Shown here in pieces: positions 1 through 10,753 of a DNA stretch of 64,000 nt. The notes under the pieces are model-generated. The model worked only from the letters and a program-made list of their open reading frames with translations, did no database searches and was not told the DNA's origin. Every line of letters begins with the position of its first letter. Within the stretch, counting starts at the first letter, position 1. The translations under genes and the position numbers were made by a program. The stretch comes from Phoronis australis (Eukaryota; Phoronida; Phoronidae): positions 247,680 to 311,679 of the forward strand of contig NMRA01000515.1 in assembly GCA_002633005.1 (NCBI GenBank). Reading direction: 5' to 3'.

Positions 1-169
1 TCATATCCATCCGAAAACAGTAGGATAGCGTTATCTCACTAACAGATACCTATATGTCAAATTTTATGAAAACTGCCACAAGGGGGCATACCGGTAGTCG
101 GATCCGTCCGAAAATTTGCCAGAACAGATGTGCAAAATTTCATGAACATACGTCAAAGGATTTTGGAGA

Positions 170-236
170 TAGAGTAGTGGATGCCGGACGGACACTGGAC
201 GGACGCCGGACGGACGCCGGACGGACGCTGGGATGG
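170..236. repeat. GC-rich minisatellite, 11-bp GGACGGACGCC units
   Basis: Several imperfect copies of an 11-bp unit of the type CGGACGGACGC lie in a row in otherwise AT-rich DNA. They create short open frames on both strands with repeated Gly-Arg-Arg-Thr or Val-Arg-Arg-Pro. These are repeat shadows, not genes. The array lies on the 3' side of the last visible exon of the minus-strand gene, presumably in its next intron. Confidence 0.75.
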
Positions 237-388
237 CAGCATAATGCGTCCACATACAAATATGTGGGTGCATAAAAATACCTTAAACCTGCTAACATAA
301 AACCTAAGCAATGTAAAAAGGTAGGAAATGTAAAGAAATGGAAAAGATCAAACAATTAAGTTTCACAACAGCTTCAGTTACAGCTTAC

Positions 389-461
389 CTTGATATATAG
401 GAAGTAAAGCTTGGGGTCTTCTTCGTTAGGTGTGCTCCAGTAGATGTCATCTTGCCCCTGG
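389..461 (-). CDS. Last visible exon of the left-edge minus-strand gene
   Basis: The donor is ATCAAG|GTAAGC and the acceptor GCACTCAG (an upstream alternative, GTAAAG at about 474, would add four codons). Phase 2 to 0. The peptide reads QGQDDIYWSTPNEEDPKLYF and then LYIK. The remaining exons must lie left of position 1. Confidence 0.7.
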
Positions 462-3400
462 CTGAGTGCAACCCTTTACCTATGGCCCTGTAACAACACT
501 TAACACTTAACACTGTTGAACTGAGGACATGGAATATGCTAAATTCTAGCCAAAGCAAAAAAGTGAGCATTCTAAAAACACCATAGATTTGCAAAACTGA
601 TGCCAACGAAATATTTGTAACTAAACGGATGAAGTGTTCCACCATGCACTGTCCACTGCTGCATCAAAGAATATGGCACATCTGTGCTATATTAGAACAC
701 TTTGTCAGACAGGTCCAAGTGTATCAGCTGTTTTGACAACAGAAAGCTACTGTGACACTAAATTGGTTAGTCAATACCTAAGACAACAAACTAGTTCTCA
801 ATCAATCCATTTCATGGAGACTTCTCTCCACAGGAGGATTTCTTAGACATTTAGTTTTCTGATCCTCTTGTCGACATCTGGGATGGGTACATCATAACTT
901 GATGATACTTTGGGTCTATGTCAATTTCCCAATAGCCCAAAGAACTGTGTTGGTCTCCATTATCCCAGTCCATTTCTTAGAAAATGGTCAATAGAACTCT
1001 ATATCAAGGCTAACACACACAACAAATTCCAGTCATAACTAACTAGCTACATGTCTCAAGTCTAATAGGCCAACAACCCCTTGGGCTAAGACACTGTACC
1101 ACACCGTGTGTTCCTGATAAAAGTGGCAGTACAACCTTGAGTCCTAGGCACTTACAGTATATGACAGACTGTATATTCACCAGTAGGTGCTAATGAATAA
1201 CTAGGATGCTGTTTTTAACATCTGAATAGATTGAAAGCAGAAAGAAGGTCCCATGTGACTACCTAAATGAATGTATTTCTACAGGTAAGACATGTCAAAC
1301 TAACACCACCTACCTCATTTAAAGTCGCTCACTGACACCTTGCATCAGGTCAACATGTGATTTTAACTACAGTATGTAAGGACAATGTGCAATATGGCTT
1401 GGTTCAAGAAAAGACAGTGAACCACTAAGAGAACAGAACATCATTGATGACTTGATGACAGAACTTTCAACTCACTTGCAACTGAATGCAGAATGTAGCC
1501 TTACCATTTTCTTCATAGTAGGTTGCAAAGATAATCAGCAAGTGCAACCAATGACCACAAATGCTGGAATTAGCTTCATGGATGTCCAATTTCATTGATC
1601 ACTTAGTGACTGCACACAAGGAGTTTATTTTTCGTTACGCAAGGGAGATGTTCATATGAAATCAACTTGCAAGTATGAGTCTAGTTGCAGACACTCATTC
1701 ACACACAAGGAATCTCAATTCAAGAATTCAAAGTACCAAACAAATATAATGGATGTTGCTAACTCACTTGTTTACCATTGGCCAAAACTAAATAAAGAAA
1801 ACTAAAGTCAACCATGTGCACTATAATCCTGTCCACACAAACACATACCAAGAACAACTTCCACTAGTGCAACTTGCCCCACTCTGAAGTGGAGCGTCCC
1901 CACACATAATTACTAGGGTAGGACGGAAGATGCCGCTCTGTGTGTGACAATGAACAGTTGATGCAAATACGAGCCAAAAGAAAACCTGTCTTTAGGTAAC
2001 TACAGCTGATAATTACTCCTGCCTTGTCCTGAGTTTGCAGCAACACAGTGATTAAAAGTTGTGCACGTTACCCAAGAACAAGTTCATTAGGGCAATCTTT
2101 TGCCAACAGGATTTGCACAGAGAAGGCATGCACTGTTTACCCCCGGAGTACCCTGCGAATTCCTAGGCACATCAGAGGCTTGATGGTGCTGTCACGCATT
2201 GAAGTGAGCTAGTTGCTATTCATGGGCTTAGATGGACATGTTGGATGAGGTACCATTGTGGTCGTAAACCAGCATGCCTGTTTAGCGTACGAGTTTCAAA
2301 GTCAAAAAGTGAACAAGTAAGGCAAAAGATCAACACGACTGTTTTTAAAATTGAAAAATAGTAGCTATCTTAGAATGTTTAAATTGGATGCATTATTAGA
2401 GAAATTAGCGAATAGGGTTTTCTTCAGCATCATGGCTAAGCCACGAGCATTAACTTGTGAATCAATTAGAACAAGTTAGTCACAGTCTGGCTCAGGCTCA
2501 CTTAGGCATTGGGGTAACAAAACCCCAAATGTTAGCGTACGAGTTGTCTCAAGTACTCTACCTTGATAAGGTGGAGTAAGAAGTCACAGGTGGAACAAGA
2601 TGCACTAGTTTAAATAGCATCCCAACAGCCCTCAAACCTTAGCGACAACTCGTTCCACAAGTAACTTGTTCTAAAGTAAGTCTGTTTGGACAGAGCTTAT
2701 GTCAGTTGTTTGAAATTACTTGGGTTGGCTTTCTGGGTACGATGTCACAAGGCCTCATTCAAGAGCGTCTATTTATACATTCTGCTGATCAGGGCACAGG
2801 GTCTAATATTTCATACTCAAAACTGAGCTTAACATTATTTATAATATTTTCCGCACTGTTTTAATACAAATTCCAGATAAATGTCTATTATTCTAAGCCT
2901 GAATACATTATGGTTTATGCAGATGAGTTTCAATTCCAAATTTGCACTCAATCACCCCTAGATTTGAGTGACAAAATCTAGTAAAAATTCAAAATTTCAA
3001 GTTCAGACACAAATTAATAGTTTAATTCTGGGGTCGTTGAGTGTAAATTAGAACTATACACAGACATGGGCCCAAACCATAATATACTCCATCACATAAT
3101 TAGAATTATACACAGACATGGGCCCAAACCATAATATACTCCATCACATAATTACAGACAATGGCTAACCTTTAAAAGGTAAACATGAAAAAAATCTTGT
3201 GAAAATCTTTACAATGGGTGCTGATTTGAAAACAAAACTTATCATGCTTCATGTAATCTAACACTTCACAACTAAAAATTTTCCTTGCACAAAAAACATC
3301 GGCAGTCATATACAGGTCTTACGTCACAGCAGATTGGTTGTATTTGTCATTCAGAACCTTAGCTCATTTTAATTGCAAGCATTTAACAAGCAGGTCAAAC

Positions 3401-6400
3401 CTACACCACTAATTGTAAACAGTGCGTTGGTTAAGTGCAAGTCAGAGTGACATATACCCAAGGCCTACCACAAGGCCTTCATCTAGAGGGCATCCAACTG
3501 GACATACCATGACTGAATTTATTTGGATGCCCTGTTCAGCAATTGTAAGCCAGTCCAAAATAGTTAAGATATGATGCAAGATATGATAACATTTATTGCA
3601 GACCAATGTTTCCTTTTGTAACACACCACACTGTCATAGCTACTTGACTTAGGGATCATAAAAATGCAGTTATGTGTCGTTGGGTTATGGAAGCCCTGAG
3701 AAATTGGAAATGGTACCCATTTTGGACACCCTAATTTTGAAATTCTAGATGAGCCCCTGTATGAGACTACCAGGTGATGTCAGCTTTAAATTACGAGCCC
3801 ACTGGAAAGGTCTGTCCTGGAATAAAACAACACAACTATCGTTCCATAGTCACCAACATTGTAACACACACTTGTCCAGCTTCTTCTATATACAGATGTA
3901 GTGGTAACTATTTCATATTCCAAATATTATGTAATTGTAACACAAGCAAACTTTTATTACATTCTGAGTTACAATGCTGATACCAAGAAATTGGCAAAAA
4001 GAACAAATAACAGTGCTGAATGTTCTTCCTTTGCTTATCAACTGAGGAGTGCCTGACATTTTGAAAAGTAGGTCAGTCACGCAATGTATATTAATTTCAA
4101 CCTGCACTAAAAGGTTCAATCCAGGAAGAGCCCAGCATACAGACATAGCCTCGGGCCACAGAAACCTGGTGGGAGGGCACACATAAAGAATATTTACTGT
4201 TGTCCATTATAAGTGATTAAACAAATGATTTCTACAACATGGAACTGAATATTCGTGAAAAGAACAGATTACATTCTTTTATAACAGGTATGCTTCATTA
4301 CAACAATGAACAAAGCAGAACATTGCATTTTAGAAATTTGGTTGACAAATCTGTCAAGTAGCAGACAGAATGGGCTGTCTGACTAAACCACACTAACCAT
4401 GAACATGACAAAAAATGTTAAGGTTGCCAATGCTGTGCCTGTGATTGGCTAATATTGTTTTCATTGTCAAAAAGTAACGAACAAAAACCCTCCCAACATC
4501 AGCTGTAGCTGACAATCACAGCATCAGATAGGTTACAAGGCCATAACTATGAGACACTCAACTTCGTCCAAATATAGATAATTTTACAAAGTAAAGTTCA
4601 CAAGTACCTAAAACGTCACAATTAAATAAGGGCTGAGGTGCACACATTATAATCAGGGATGACAGGACCAGTTGATCTTCATGGGTCGTTTGAAACACAA
4701 ATATTTCTATTAGCCAAGAACATCAATTTACAACATTGTGTCCAGCAATACATTTACATACACAAGGATATGAAATGCAAACAACACCTTCAATGTGAAA
4801 TAACATAAACAAGTCAACATTTAGGCCCTTTTACTAAAAATTTGTGATTTATGATCTCTTTAACATAACTTAAAAATTAACCCAGTGTTTCACAACCAAA
4901 AGTTAACATTTACATTTGTTCCCACAGGTGTAAATCAGGCTCGTGACCAAAAAGGTTGTTCTTATGTGAAACAAGACCCTGGTATAAATTTTATCAAAAG
5001 CCATCAGTTTATAGCCACAACTAAGAAGGTCATAGGTACACTACTGCGAAGGCGACTGTATTTTAGAGAGCAAAGCATTGCTCACTGCTCACCCTCAAGT
5101 TGAACTCCCAATTTCATAAATTATGTAAATTAACTGTTTGCTAAAACAATTAAAGATAAAACCCGTTTTAGCCAAGACCTGGGTGGAGTTCATTAGGCTG
5201 CGAAATAGTAGGTTACACTTACAGCAAGAAAACTTTGCTTATGGAACAGAAACAAGTGAATTCAATGCCTTAATTCATGAATTCTATCCCATATTTCAGC
5301 ACTCTCCAGGCATATAGGTTATGGTGAAATGAGGATCCTGGTCTTGCAGGTTGGGCTGTCCCTTGAATGATACTAATTAGTGAAGTGTCATTAAAGAACC
5401 TTAAGCTTTCAGCTCTAACCAAGGTAATGAAGTTAGAGCAGTGATTGCTTGTCACACCACAACACAGGAATGGGTCAGCTGTTGGATCAATATACACTAC
5501 TGCCGGTCAATATCTCACCTGCTCTTCAACACACCAACCGAATGTCTAGTCTCATCCTGGTGAGCTAACATTTTTTCATTAAAACAATTACTGATACATT
5601 CTTGCAAAGACTTTGTGAACGATACAACACATATCTGCATATAATCTAACAAATTAGCTTGCTACCTTTATCATAACATACTACAGTAAAACTAACAAAT
5701 ATCTGTGTTATCAAAAAAAAGCACATTTCAAAAATCCTTTCGATGCCACAGTAATAATGCACAATGAGAGAATGAACAACAATGACTTTTCGAGCCTAAA
5801 ACTCAAAAATCATAAAACCATGCAGCTGACTAGTACAATACCCAAATACCGTGGAATCATAAGTTAATTCTTACTCCATAGCTGCTTTCCACCGTGTCCT
5901 TGGGCTTATATTGTTGATCACATCCATGTTTATTTCTCAAGAGCCTGACAATGACAGTAAATGTTAACTTGATAAGCACAATTAATTCAACACAGGCATC
6001 AACAGAAGTCAGGAAAGGAAATACCACAGGTTTGTGGATAGACTAATGTCAACCAGCAATCAAGAACTAGCCTAGACATCTACTTGACTTGACCAAAAGG
6101 ATAGTTAGAAGAAGTAAATTAAGAAGTATTGATTTACTGTGGTTCGCCCTCCGACAGTATCGAAGCCTTTTGACACTACTTCAACTCTAGTGGAAAATGC
6201 AGGTTTTTATGACCTTAGGTCATATTAGAACAAAATCTTTTGTTCAAAATTTATGGATTTGATACATCAAGCATTAACATAAGGTTATGTAGCGCTCTTA
6301 CAAAAATGACCAAATTTGTAACACCACATCCCAGAAATGGCTGGTTGGTTTCATCTGAAACTTTCCAATGGTTTTGTGGATGTTTGACTAAATATGCAGA

Positions 6401-8359
6401 CTCATGCATAAGGTCTTAAATAACCTTAAAAACAAAATTAATTTGCAACAAAGAGCAAAATATGTGAAGTCATAAAACAATAACTTAAACATTTAAGTTT
6501 CACTTGTACCTGTGTGAATCAAAAATAGGACAGATGAATAGACACCCTCCCACCAATAGCATGTTGGCCGAAACCTCACGGAATCACCTGTACAGAGGTT
6601 TCAAGCACAATTGAAATGAAACAGGAAGTTGTTAAGACAAAAACCCAGCAACATTGAACTTGAGTTAACAAGGAGTGTAGCAAGTGGACAAGCCCTGAGG
6701 AATGATAAGAGACTACACACCCACATTATAGATTGTGTTATGCACACTTTAAAGATTCCACCAGTGTTTATTAAACTTCCTCAGCAAACCCTGACCCCAT
6801 CAGCACAATAGATAACTAGACTAGTACCAGCAGAGACTAGATGCTACGATCTATACCAGCTAATGATTGGTCATAGAAATGACGTCGAATAATTTAGCAA
6901 CGAATGCTGGCCCTCCCAACAAGGGCACTGAATGGTTCCCTTATCACAGCAATTTGTTTACTTTTAATTTAATGTTGATGTCTGCTGGGTAACGCTAATC
7001 ATTTACAATTTCACTGTCCGCAGTAATATGTTAGTTCCTAGTAAATGTGCAGCGCTACTGCGACACCTATCAGGCTAGTCAACTCACGTGACTTTCCAAA
7101 TAATGAAATCAACACAGCTAGTAACTTGACTGTATTTTCTGACTGCACCAAGCTGACTGTGCTGGAGGCTGGAACATGGCTAAACATATAAGCCATTGAT
7201 GCTGGATCTAAAACTTTTTCCAAGGATTGTATCACAGCACATGGAAACTCTGTGACTAAAAAATTAGCGACACTTTAAAAAACATCTACTAAGATTTGGG
7301 CACATGAATGCAAATAATTCTGTCTACTGCAGATAATGAATAGCAATGGCTAGAAGTCAAAGCCAAATCTTTCACAGTTTGCCAAACTTGTGGATTGCAA
7401 ATCAGCATAAAACAGTTAACTTTTATGAAACAAAATTGGGTCTTTTTTATCTTTCCATACATTCTGACATTGTGGTGAATGCCAAAAGGTTGTCAAAGCA
7501 ATGTCTGGTGGATGGTACTGGTAGCTATGACATAAAAGATAAGAAATATGATAAATAGACAATGCATTCATTCGGTGTTAAGTACTTATTTTTTGAAAAA
7601 AAGTGAAAACAAAATTTCACCTGTCCCTCATATTGTATTCTAAATTAGCCAGATTATATCATAACACAAATTACCCCAAACAAATGCCCAGAAATTAAAA
7701 GCTAAAACTAACCATGGCAGTATAAATCCTTGAACACAAAATATAAAAATAGTGATTTTTCATGCACTAGAAAAGAATTGGGATGACCACATTTTTAGAA
7801 ATAGCAAGTATCAGAAGACCACCCCAATGTGGATATTGGTTAGAAATACTGACCAACCATTAAAGGAGAATGCCACCCGATTTAATTAGTCTTTTTTGCC
7901 GTCGTAATCGGTCTATATCCACATCGCCTCGCATACGGTCGACGTTACCTTGCCAAGAGGTGTCGCGTTAACCTGTGAGGAAGGTGAGAAACGATGCTAG
8001 CGACGTCAGTGGTTCATATGCAGAATGAATGCCGCTATGTTTCGGTGCATCGTTCCCGCTTGTCCGAACTAAGCAGCTGCGAGGAAAGCGAGTACATCGT
8101 TTTTTTACTTCCTCGAGAGTCCGAAATGCTTAGGAAGTGGCTCATGGTAGTGAAGAATGAAATGTATGCTTTAAATAGCAAGTATGAGGCCGTGAAACAT
8201 CTCTGTGTCTGTGGCCTGTAGACGTCGACAGTGCCTGACGAATGCCGGCTTACCAAATAACTCCATACGTTCCGTTGTCTGAGCTTGTTCACGGCGCATC
8301 TCTAGTATTTCTTCATCACTGTGTTCCTGTTCGAATTGATAGCCTGTAAAACTTAACAT
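389..8359 (-). CDS. Unrecognised multi-exon gene, 5' part; continues beyond the left edge
   Basis: I could not name this gene. Thirteen short exons were read on the minus strand: 8359-8254, 7255-7088, 6587-6510, 5935-5875, 5590-5519, 4165-4102, 3630-3508, 3357-3323, 2630-2562, 2132-2072, 1563-1505, 1189-1156 and 461-389. Each is open in one frame and bounded by AG and GT. The phases chain 1-1-1-2-2-0-0-2-2, then 1-2-1-2-0. The one break is between 2562 (phase 2 out) and 2132 (phase 1 in), so a small exon is missing or one boundary is wrong. The product starts with an acidic, Glu/Arg-rich stretch (residues 10-33), then is rich in Leu, Ile, Val and aromatic residues with alternating polar positions, as in an all-helical repeat protein. 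No signal peptide or catalytic motif is visible. The phase agreement makes a real gene likely; individual boundaries could shift. Confidence 0.72.
1156..1189 (-). CDS. Small exon of the left-edge minus-strand gene
   Basis: The acceptor is TTATTCATTAG and the donor a consensus CT|GTAAGTGCC. Phase 1 to 2, just what the neighbours require. It encodes about PTGEYTVCHI. Confidence 0.65.
1505..1563 (-). CDS. Exon of the left-edge minus-strand gene
   Basis: The acceptor is TAATTCCAG and the donor a consensus AATG|GTAAGG. Phase 2 to 1. The peptide reads ICGHWLHLLIIFATYYEEN. The other two frames are closed or out of phase. Confidence 0.72.
2072..2132 (-). CDS. Exon of the left-edge minus-strand gene (after the unresolved junction)
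   Basis: The donor is TTGG|GTAACG and the acceptor is GGGTAAACAG. Phase 1 to 2. The peptide reads HAFSVQILLAKDCPNELVLG. A second frame is open too, but only this one gives the phase 2 that the next exon needs. Confidence 0.62.
2562..2630 (-). CDS. Exon 9 of the left-edge minus-strand gene
   Basis: The donor is ATCAAG|GTAGAG and the acceptor is GGTTTGAG. Phase 2 to 2. The peptide reads AVGMLFKLVHLVPPVTSYST. A second frame is also open over the 3' half, so frame choice rests on the incoming phase. The next exon in this model expects phase 1, which leaves an unresolved step. Confidence 0.52.
3046..3154. repeat. Near-perfect 52-bp tandem duplication
   Basis: Two head-to-tail copies of a 52-bp unit containing ACACAGACATGGGCCCAAAC (3046-3097 and 3098-3149, then five bases of a third). 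I see one C/T difference. It lies in an intron of the minus-strand gene. Confidence 0.9.
3323..3357 (-). CDS. Small exon 8 of the left-edge minus-strand gene
   Basis: The donor is a good AC|GTAAGACC and the acceptor is GAGCTAAG. Phase 0 to 2. The peptide is only VLNDKYNQSAV. It is accepted because it links exons 7 and 9 in phase; alone it would be weak. Confidence 0.5.
3508..3630 (-). CDS. Exon 7 of the left-edge minus-strand gene
   Basis: Forty-one codons, phase 0 to 0, with acceptor TATGACAG and donor GTCATG|GTATGT. The peptide is rich in Ile, Leu, His and Cys (including ILHHILTILDWLTIAEQG) and strongly helical in pattern. It is the longest open block in this half of the gene. Confidence 0.65.
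4102..4165 (-). CDS. Probable exon 6 of the left-edge minus-strand gene
   Basis: The acceptor CCTCCCACCAG is good; the donor GTGCAG|GTTGAA is moderate. Phase 2 to 0, as needed by exons 5 and 7. The peptide reads FLWPEAMSVCWALPGLNLLV. An earlier donor (ATGTCT|GTATGC), also in phase 0, would give a shorter exon. The open frame continues past the chosen donor, so the exact end is uncertain. Confidence 0.5.
5519..5590 (-). CDS. Exon 5 of the left-edge minus-strand gene
   Basis: The acceptor is AATGTATCAG|T and the donor is a strong AGCAG|GTGAGA. Phase 2 to 2. The peptide reads NCFNEKMLAHQDETRHSVGV and then LKS. The strong donor makes this one of the more secure exons. Confidence 0.68.
5875..5935 (-). 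CDS. Exon 4 of the left-edge minus-strand gene
   Basis: The acceptor GGCTCTTGAG is the only one that avoids an upstream in-frame TGA. The donor is GGA|GTAAGA. Phase 1 to 2. The peptide is about 20 residues, ending SPRTRWKAAM. Confidence 0.62.
6510..6587 (-). CDS. Exon 3 of the left-edge minus-strand gene
   Basis: The acceptor ends CTCTGTACAG and the donor is CACACAG|GTACAAG. Phase 1 to 1. The open frame reads DSVRFRPTCYWWEGVYSSVL and then FLIHT. It fits both neighbours in phase. Confidence 0.7.
7088..7255 (-). CDS. Exon 2 of the left-edge minus-strand gene
   Basis: The acceptor is a T-rich tract ending TTTTTTAG and the donor is C|GTGAGTT. Phase 1 in and 1 out joins the start exon exactly. 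The peptide includes VIQSLEKVLDPASMAYMF and then an aliphatic stretch (KLLAVLISLFGKS), typical of helical repeats. Confidence 0.78.
8254..8359 (-). CDS. Start exon of the left-edge minus-strand gene
   Basis: An ATG at 8359 in the context GGTGGA-ATG opens 35 codons and one base, ending at a consensus donor G|GTAAGCC. The peptide runs MLSFTGYQFEQEHSDEEILE and then a Glu/Arg/Gln-rich stretch with coiled-coil character. It lies in the CpG-rich block, as expected for a promoter-proximal exon. Reading on past the donor meets a stop at 8171, so the splice is needed. Confidence 0.7.
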
Positions 8360-8763
8360 TCCACCCGCGAAGTCGGGACTGATGAGCTCTAGCTCGTCCT
8401 AAGTCGGGATTGCGAGTTGCCATGTTGGCGTTTATTGCTGAGCGTTCTGTTTCAAAATGAATTATTCTCACCAAAACCAATACTTACATAAAACTGAAAC
8501 AAAGTCTGTCTCATGCAATTTGTAATGCCTTTGGAGTGTTCGTAAGTGCAAATGATTTGAGAAGCCAGCAATGAATAAATCACTGCGTTACCGGGTTTAG
8601 GCAGTGCAATAAAACTAATTGACGGGACACCGAGGCCGTGTGAGCTCATGCTAATTTAGTGTTTGCTGGCAGAAACTGTTGTGAAACAACTCGATTTCCA
8701 TCCCATGGCCAGGTGTTAGGGGAATCTTTATTTACATTTATATTACTCAAATAATGATTGTCA

Positions 8764-8833
8764 ATGTACAACTTCGGCCCTGACGGTGCTGTGGCCAAAG
8801 CGGAACCGGCTGAATTCGCGGCCCGCCCGACGA
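8764..8833 (+). CDS. Possible first coding exon of a plus-strand gene
   Basis: An ATG at 8764 opens 23 codons (MYNFGPDGAVAKAEPAEFAA, then RPT), GC-rich at third positions, ending at a consensus donor A|GTAAGTAG in phase 1. I found no convincing next exon before the neurogenin gene and do not recognise the peptide. It may be the start of a gene with a long first intron, a short-peptide or noncoding transcript, or chance. Confidence 0.33.
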
Positions 8834-9715
8834 GTAAGTAGTTTCGTTGCTAATTCACCAACATAATCACATGCACATTACTTTGGCTCACTAGTAATAA
8901 TAGCATTTTCTTAATTGGAAGTTTTGTTTCCACTGAACTTTGGCTGGTTTATGTTCGTGATGTCTGATCAGTTTCCGAGCCACTGGCCTCGATAACGAGT
9001 CAGTCCGGCTGACCGCGACGGGCCTGATCGGGCTCCGAGCCACTGGCCAGGATAACAAGCGTTTTGTGTTTAGAACTCAAAAAATCACAAGTCTAAACAA
9101 CACAGATCTAGGTTCTCCTGTCTGTATCTCACGGAAAATACTTCGAAATTATCTCCGAAGAGACCCCAAACACCTGCTACGGACCTTATTGGCCTGCCAA
9201 ACTTTGTAAGCTACGGTGTCCAAATACCAATAAATCCGTCATAGCGAAATAAAACAAAACTTTTTTATAAGAGCTTGGTGTATTTTTAAGGGTTTTACAT
9301 CGAAGTTCGATGATTTATTGGTGTTAAACGATGACTTCAAGCAATAAGCCGACTCCAGTAACTCGTGTTGAGTGCTGAGCAGACTGCGTGTGAAACCGAT
9401 GACGTCATTGGATAATTTCAACACCTCCGTCTGGCGTCAGGTGTTAGGTAACGTAACCGTACGTGTCGTTATGGAGTAGAACTACTCGATCTAAATTGAT
9501 ACAAATTAGGTTGTTTTTTGGGTGGTACGCTCCTTTAATTTCTTATTCTAGATCAGGGCAAAAGACTTCTTCTCGTCACCCTTCTTAAAAGTGTAGTAGA
9601 CGTGACAGCACAGCAAGAAATTTTACAGTGAATATTCACATCAGTGTATTTCATGACCTGGAACTCTTTTAAGACTTCCACATCACAGAAATCCTGCAAG
9701 CTAACAGGTTTTTCT

Positions 9716-9777
9716 CACTTTTTCTTCGAGCAGTCCCTATTTCAGTTCCCAAAATCGTGAAATCAAAATTTTCATTT
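9716..9777 (-). repeat. Inverted partial copy of the 10.15-kb repeat
   Basis: The reverse complement of this stretch nearly matches 10158-10216 over about 55 bp (core GGAACTGAAATAGGGACTGC). With the direct copy at 10.75 kb this gives one inverted and two direct copies within 1.3 kb. Confidence 0.8.
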
Positions 9778-10149
9778 TTTAACCAGGCCGAAGGTCAGAA
9801 GTTGCGATCCTACCGGCGAACTTTGAAAGCTGAAGTTCCCACCCTTTGCGTACGTGCTGCCGGGAACCAGCTGTGCATTTGCCGTGTTGTTAAACATTAA
9901 AATGTCAAATATGTGCACAAAGACTTTTAAATGTCATATCAACAGCATTTATTTTTATCAAATACAAACAATAATTCATTGAAATACAAACAGTTTCAAG
10001 TAACGCCAATTAAAGACAAGTATATAAGTGGTGGCATTTTGGAAACGAACATTTGACTGACAAGACCGCAATGGCTCACCTTTGGCCTATTTAAAAATTA
10101 TTGAGGTTATGAAGTCACATCACCTAGCGAGCGCGTTAAATGTTGGAGC

Positions 10150-10400
10150 GTGCGCAGTACAAATATTTTGATTTCATGATTTTGGGAACTGAAATAGGGA
10201 CTGCTCGAAGAAAAAGTTTCATAACGGGAGTACTTGTTCGAGTTGGAAGAACTTAAACACATCGACAACCTCCTAAGGTGTTCCTCTATGCGCAAAAGGT
10301 ATTTATAACAACATGACTTTGATGGTTTAGTCGGTGCAAGGCATAATTCGCCGAAAAGCTTCCGGCGTACAGAGCGCCTATAGCCTCTACATCGCCTCTG
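10150..10400 (+). repeat. Dispersed repeat, first direct copy (about 250 bp)
   Basis: Aligns by eye with 10754-11003 over most of its length, sharing GGGACTGCTCGAAGAAAA, GTATTTATAACAAC and TGACTTTGATG blocks. An open frame on the minus strand over it (106 aa) is Ser-rich, resembles nothing known to me, and is not kept in the other copy, so it is not called a gene. Confidence 0.75.
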
Positions 10401-10609
10401 GTTCGGGCCAACAGAGGCGATGGTCATTGCCTATATCCTAGATTGAGTAGACGAAAGCTTGCCAGCCAACTGCAAGCACAAAGGACACTGCAACCACAGG
10501 TACTCTCATTAGCTGTTCGACGTTACAACTATAGTATCATTGATGAGCGGCTAAGGTGCTGCGCTGTAACTGCATGCAAAGCTGGCACTAGTCGGATATA
10601 ACAGACAGT

Positions 10610-10692
10610 GATTTAGAGAACTAGTTTCATCCACTAAATAACGACCCTAAATAACAGGGTCGTTATTTAGTGATTGTCTGGTTCTCTAAATC
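10610..10692. repeat. Short palindromic element
   Basis: Arms start GATTTAGAGAAC and end GTTCTCTAAATC. The inner arms ACTAAATAACGACCCT and AGGGTCGTTATTTAGT pair perfectly around a loop of about 6 bases, with a mismatched middle. It would fold into a hairpin of about 38 bp. Probably a small foldback or MITE-like element. Confidence 0.8.
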
Positions 10693-10753
10693 AGGGTAAA
10701 TAGACAGCGACCACAGTCTCTAGTCAGCTAATGTGATGTCACACCGCCCGCCG

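Larger units (their letters stand above)
7900..9080. promoter_or_regulatory. CpG-rich block, candidate divergent promoter
   Basis: CpG dinucleotides and CG-rich words are clearly commoner here than in the flanks. The minus-strand start exon (ATG at 8359) and a possible plus-strand start exon (ATG at 8764) lie inside it, 404 bp apart and pointing away from each other. No TATA box is obvious, which is usual for CpG-type promoters. From 8960 a word of about 30 bp containing CCGAGCCACTGGCC occurs twice, about 60 bp apart. Promoter function is inferred. Confidence 0.45.

Noticed and set aside
5245-5250. Selenocysteine codon (TGA) in a coding-like frame
   Set aside because: The frame itself is uncertain, no SECIS element can be placed, and the neighbouring exons do not need this segment.
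8379-8420. Hammerhead ribozyme around CTGATGAG-CTCTAG-CTCG
   Set aside because: CTGATGAG and a short stem are present, but the required GAAA after stem II is missing (TCC is there), so the core is incomplete.
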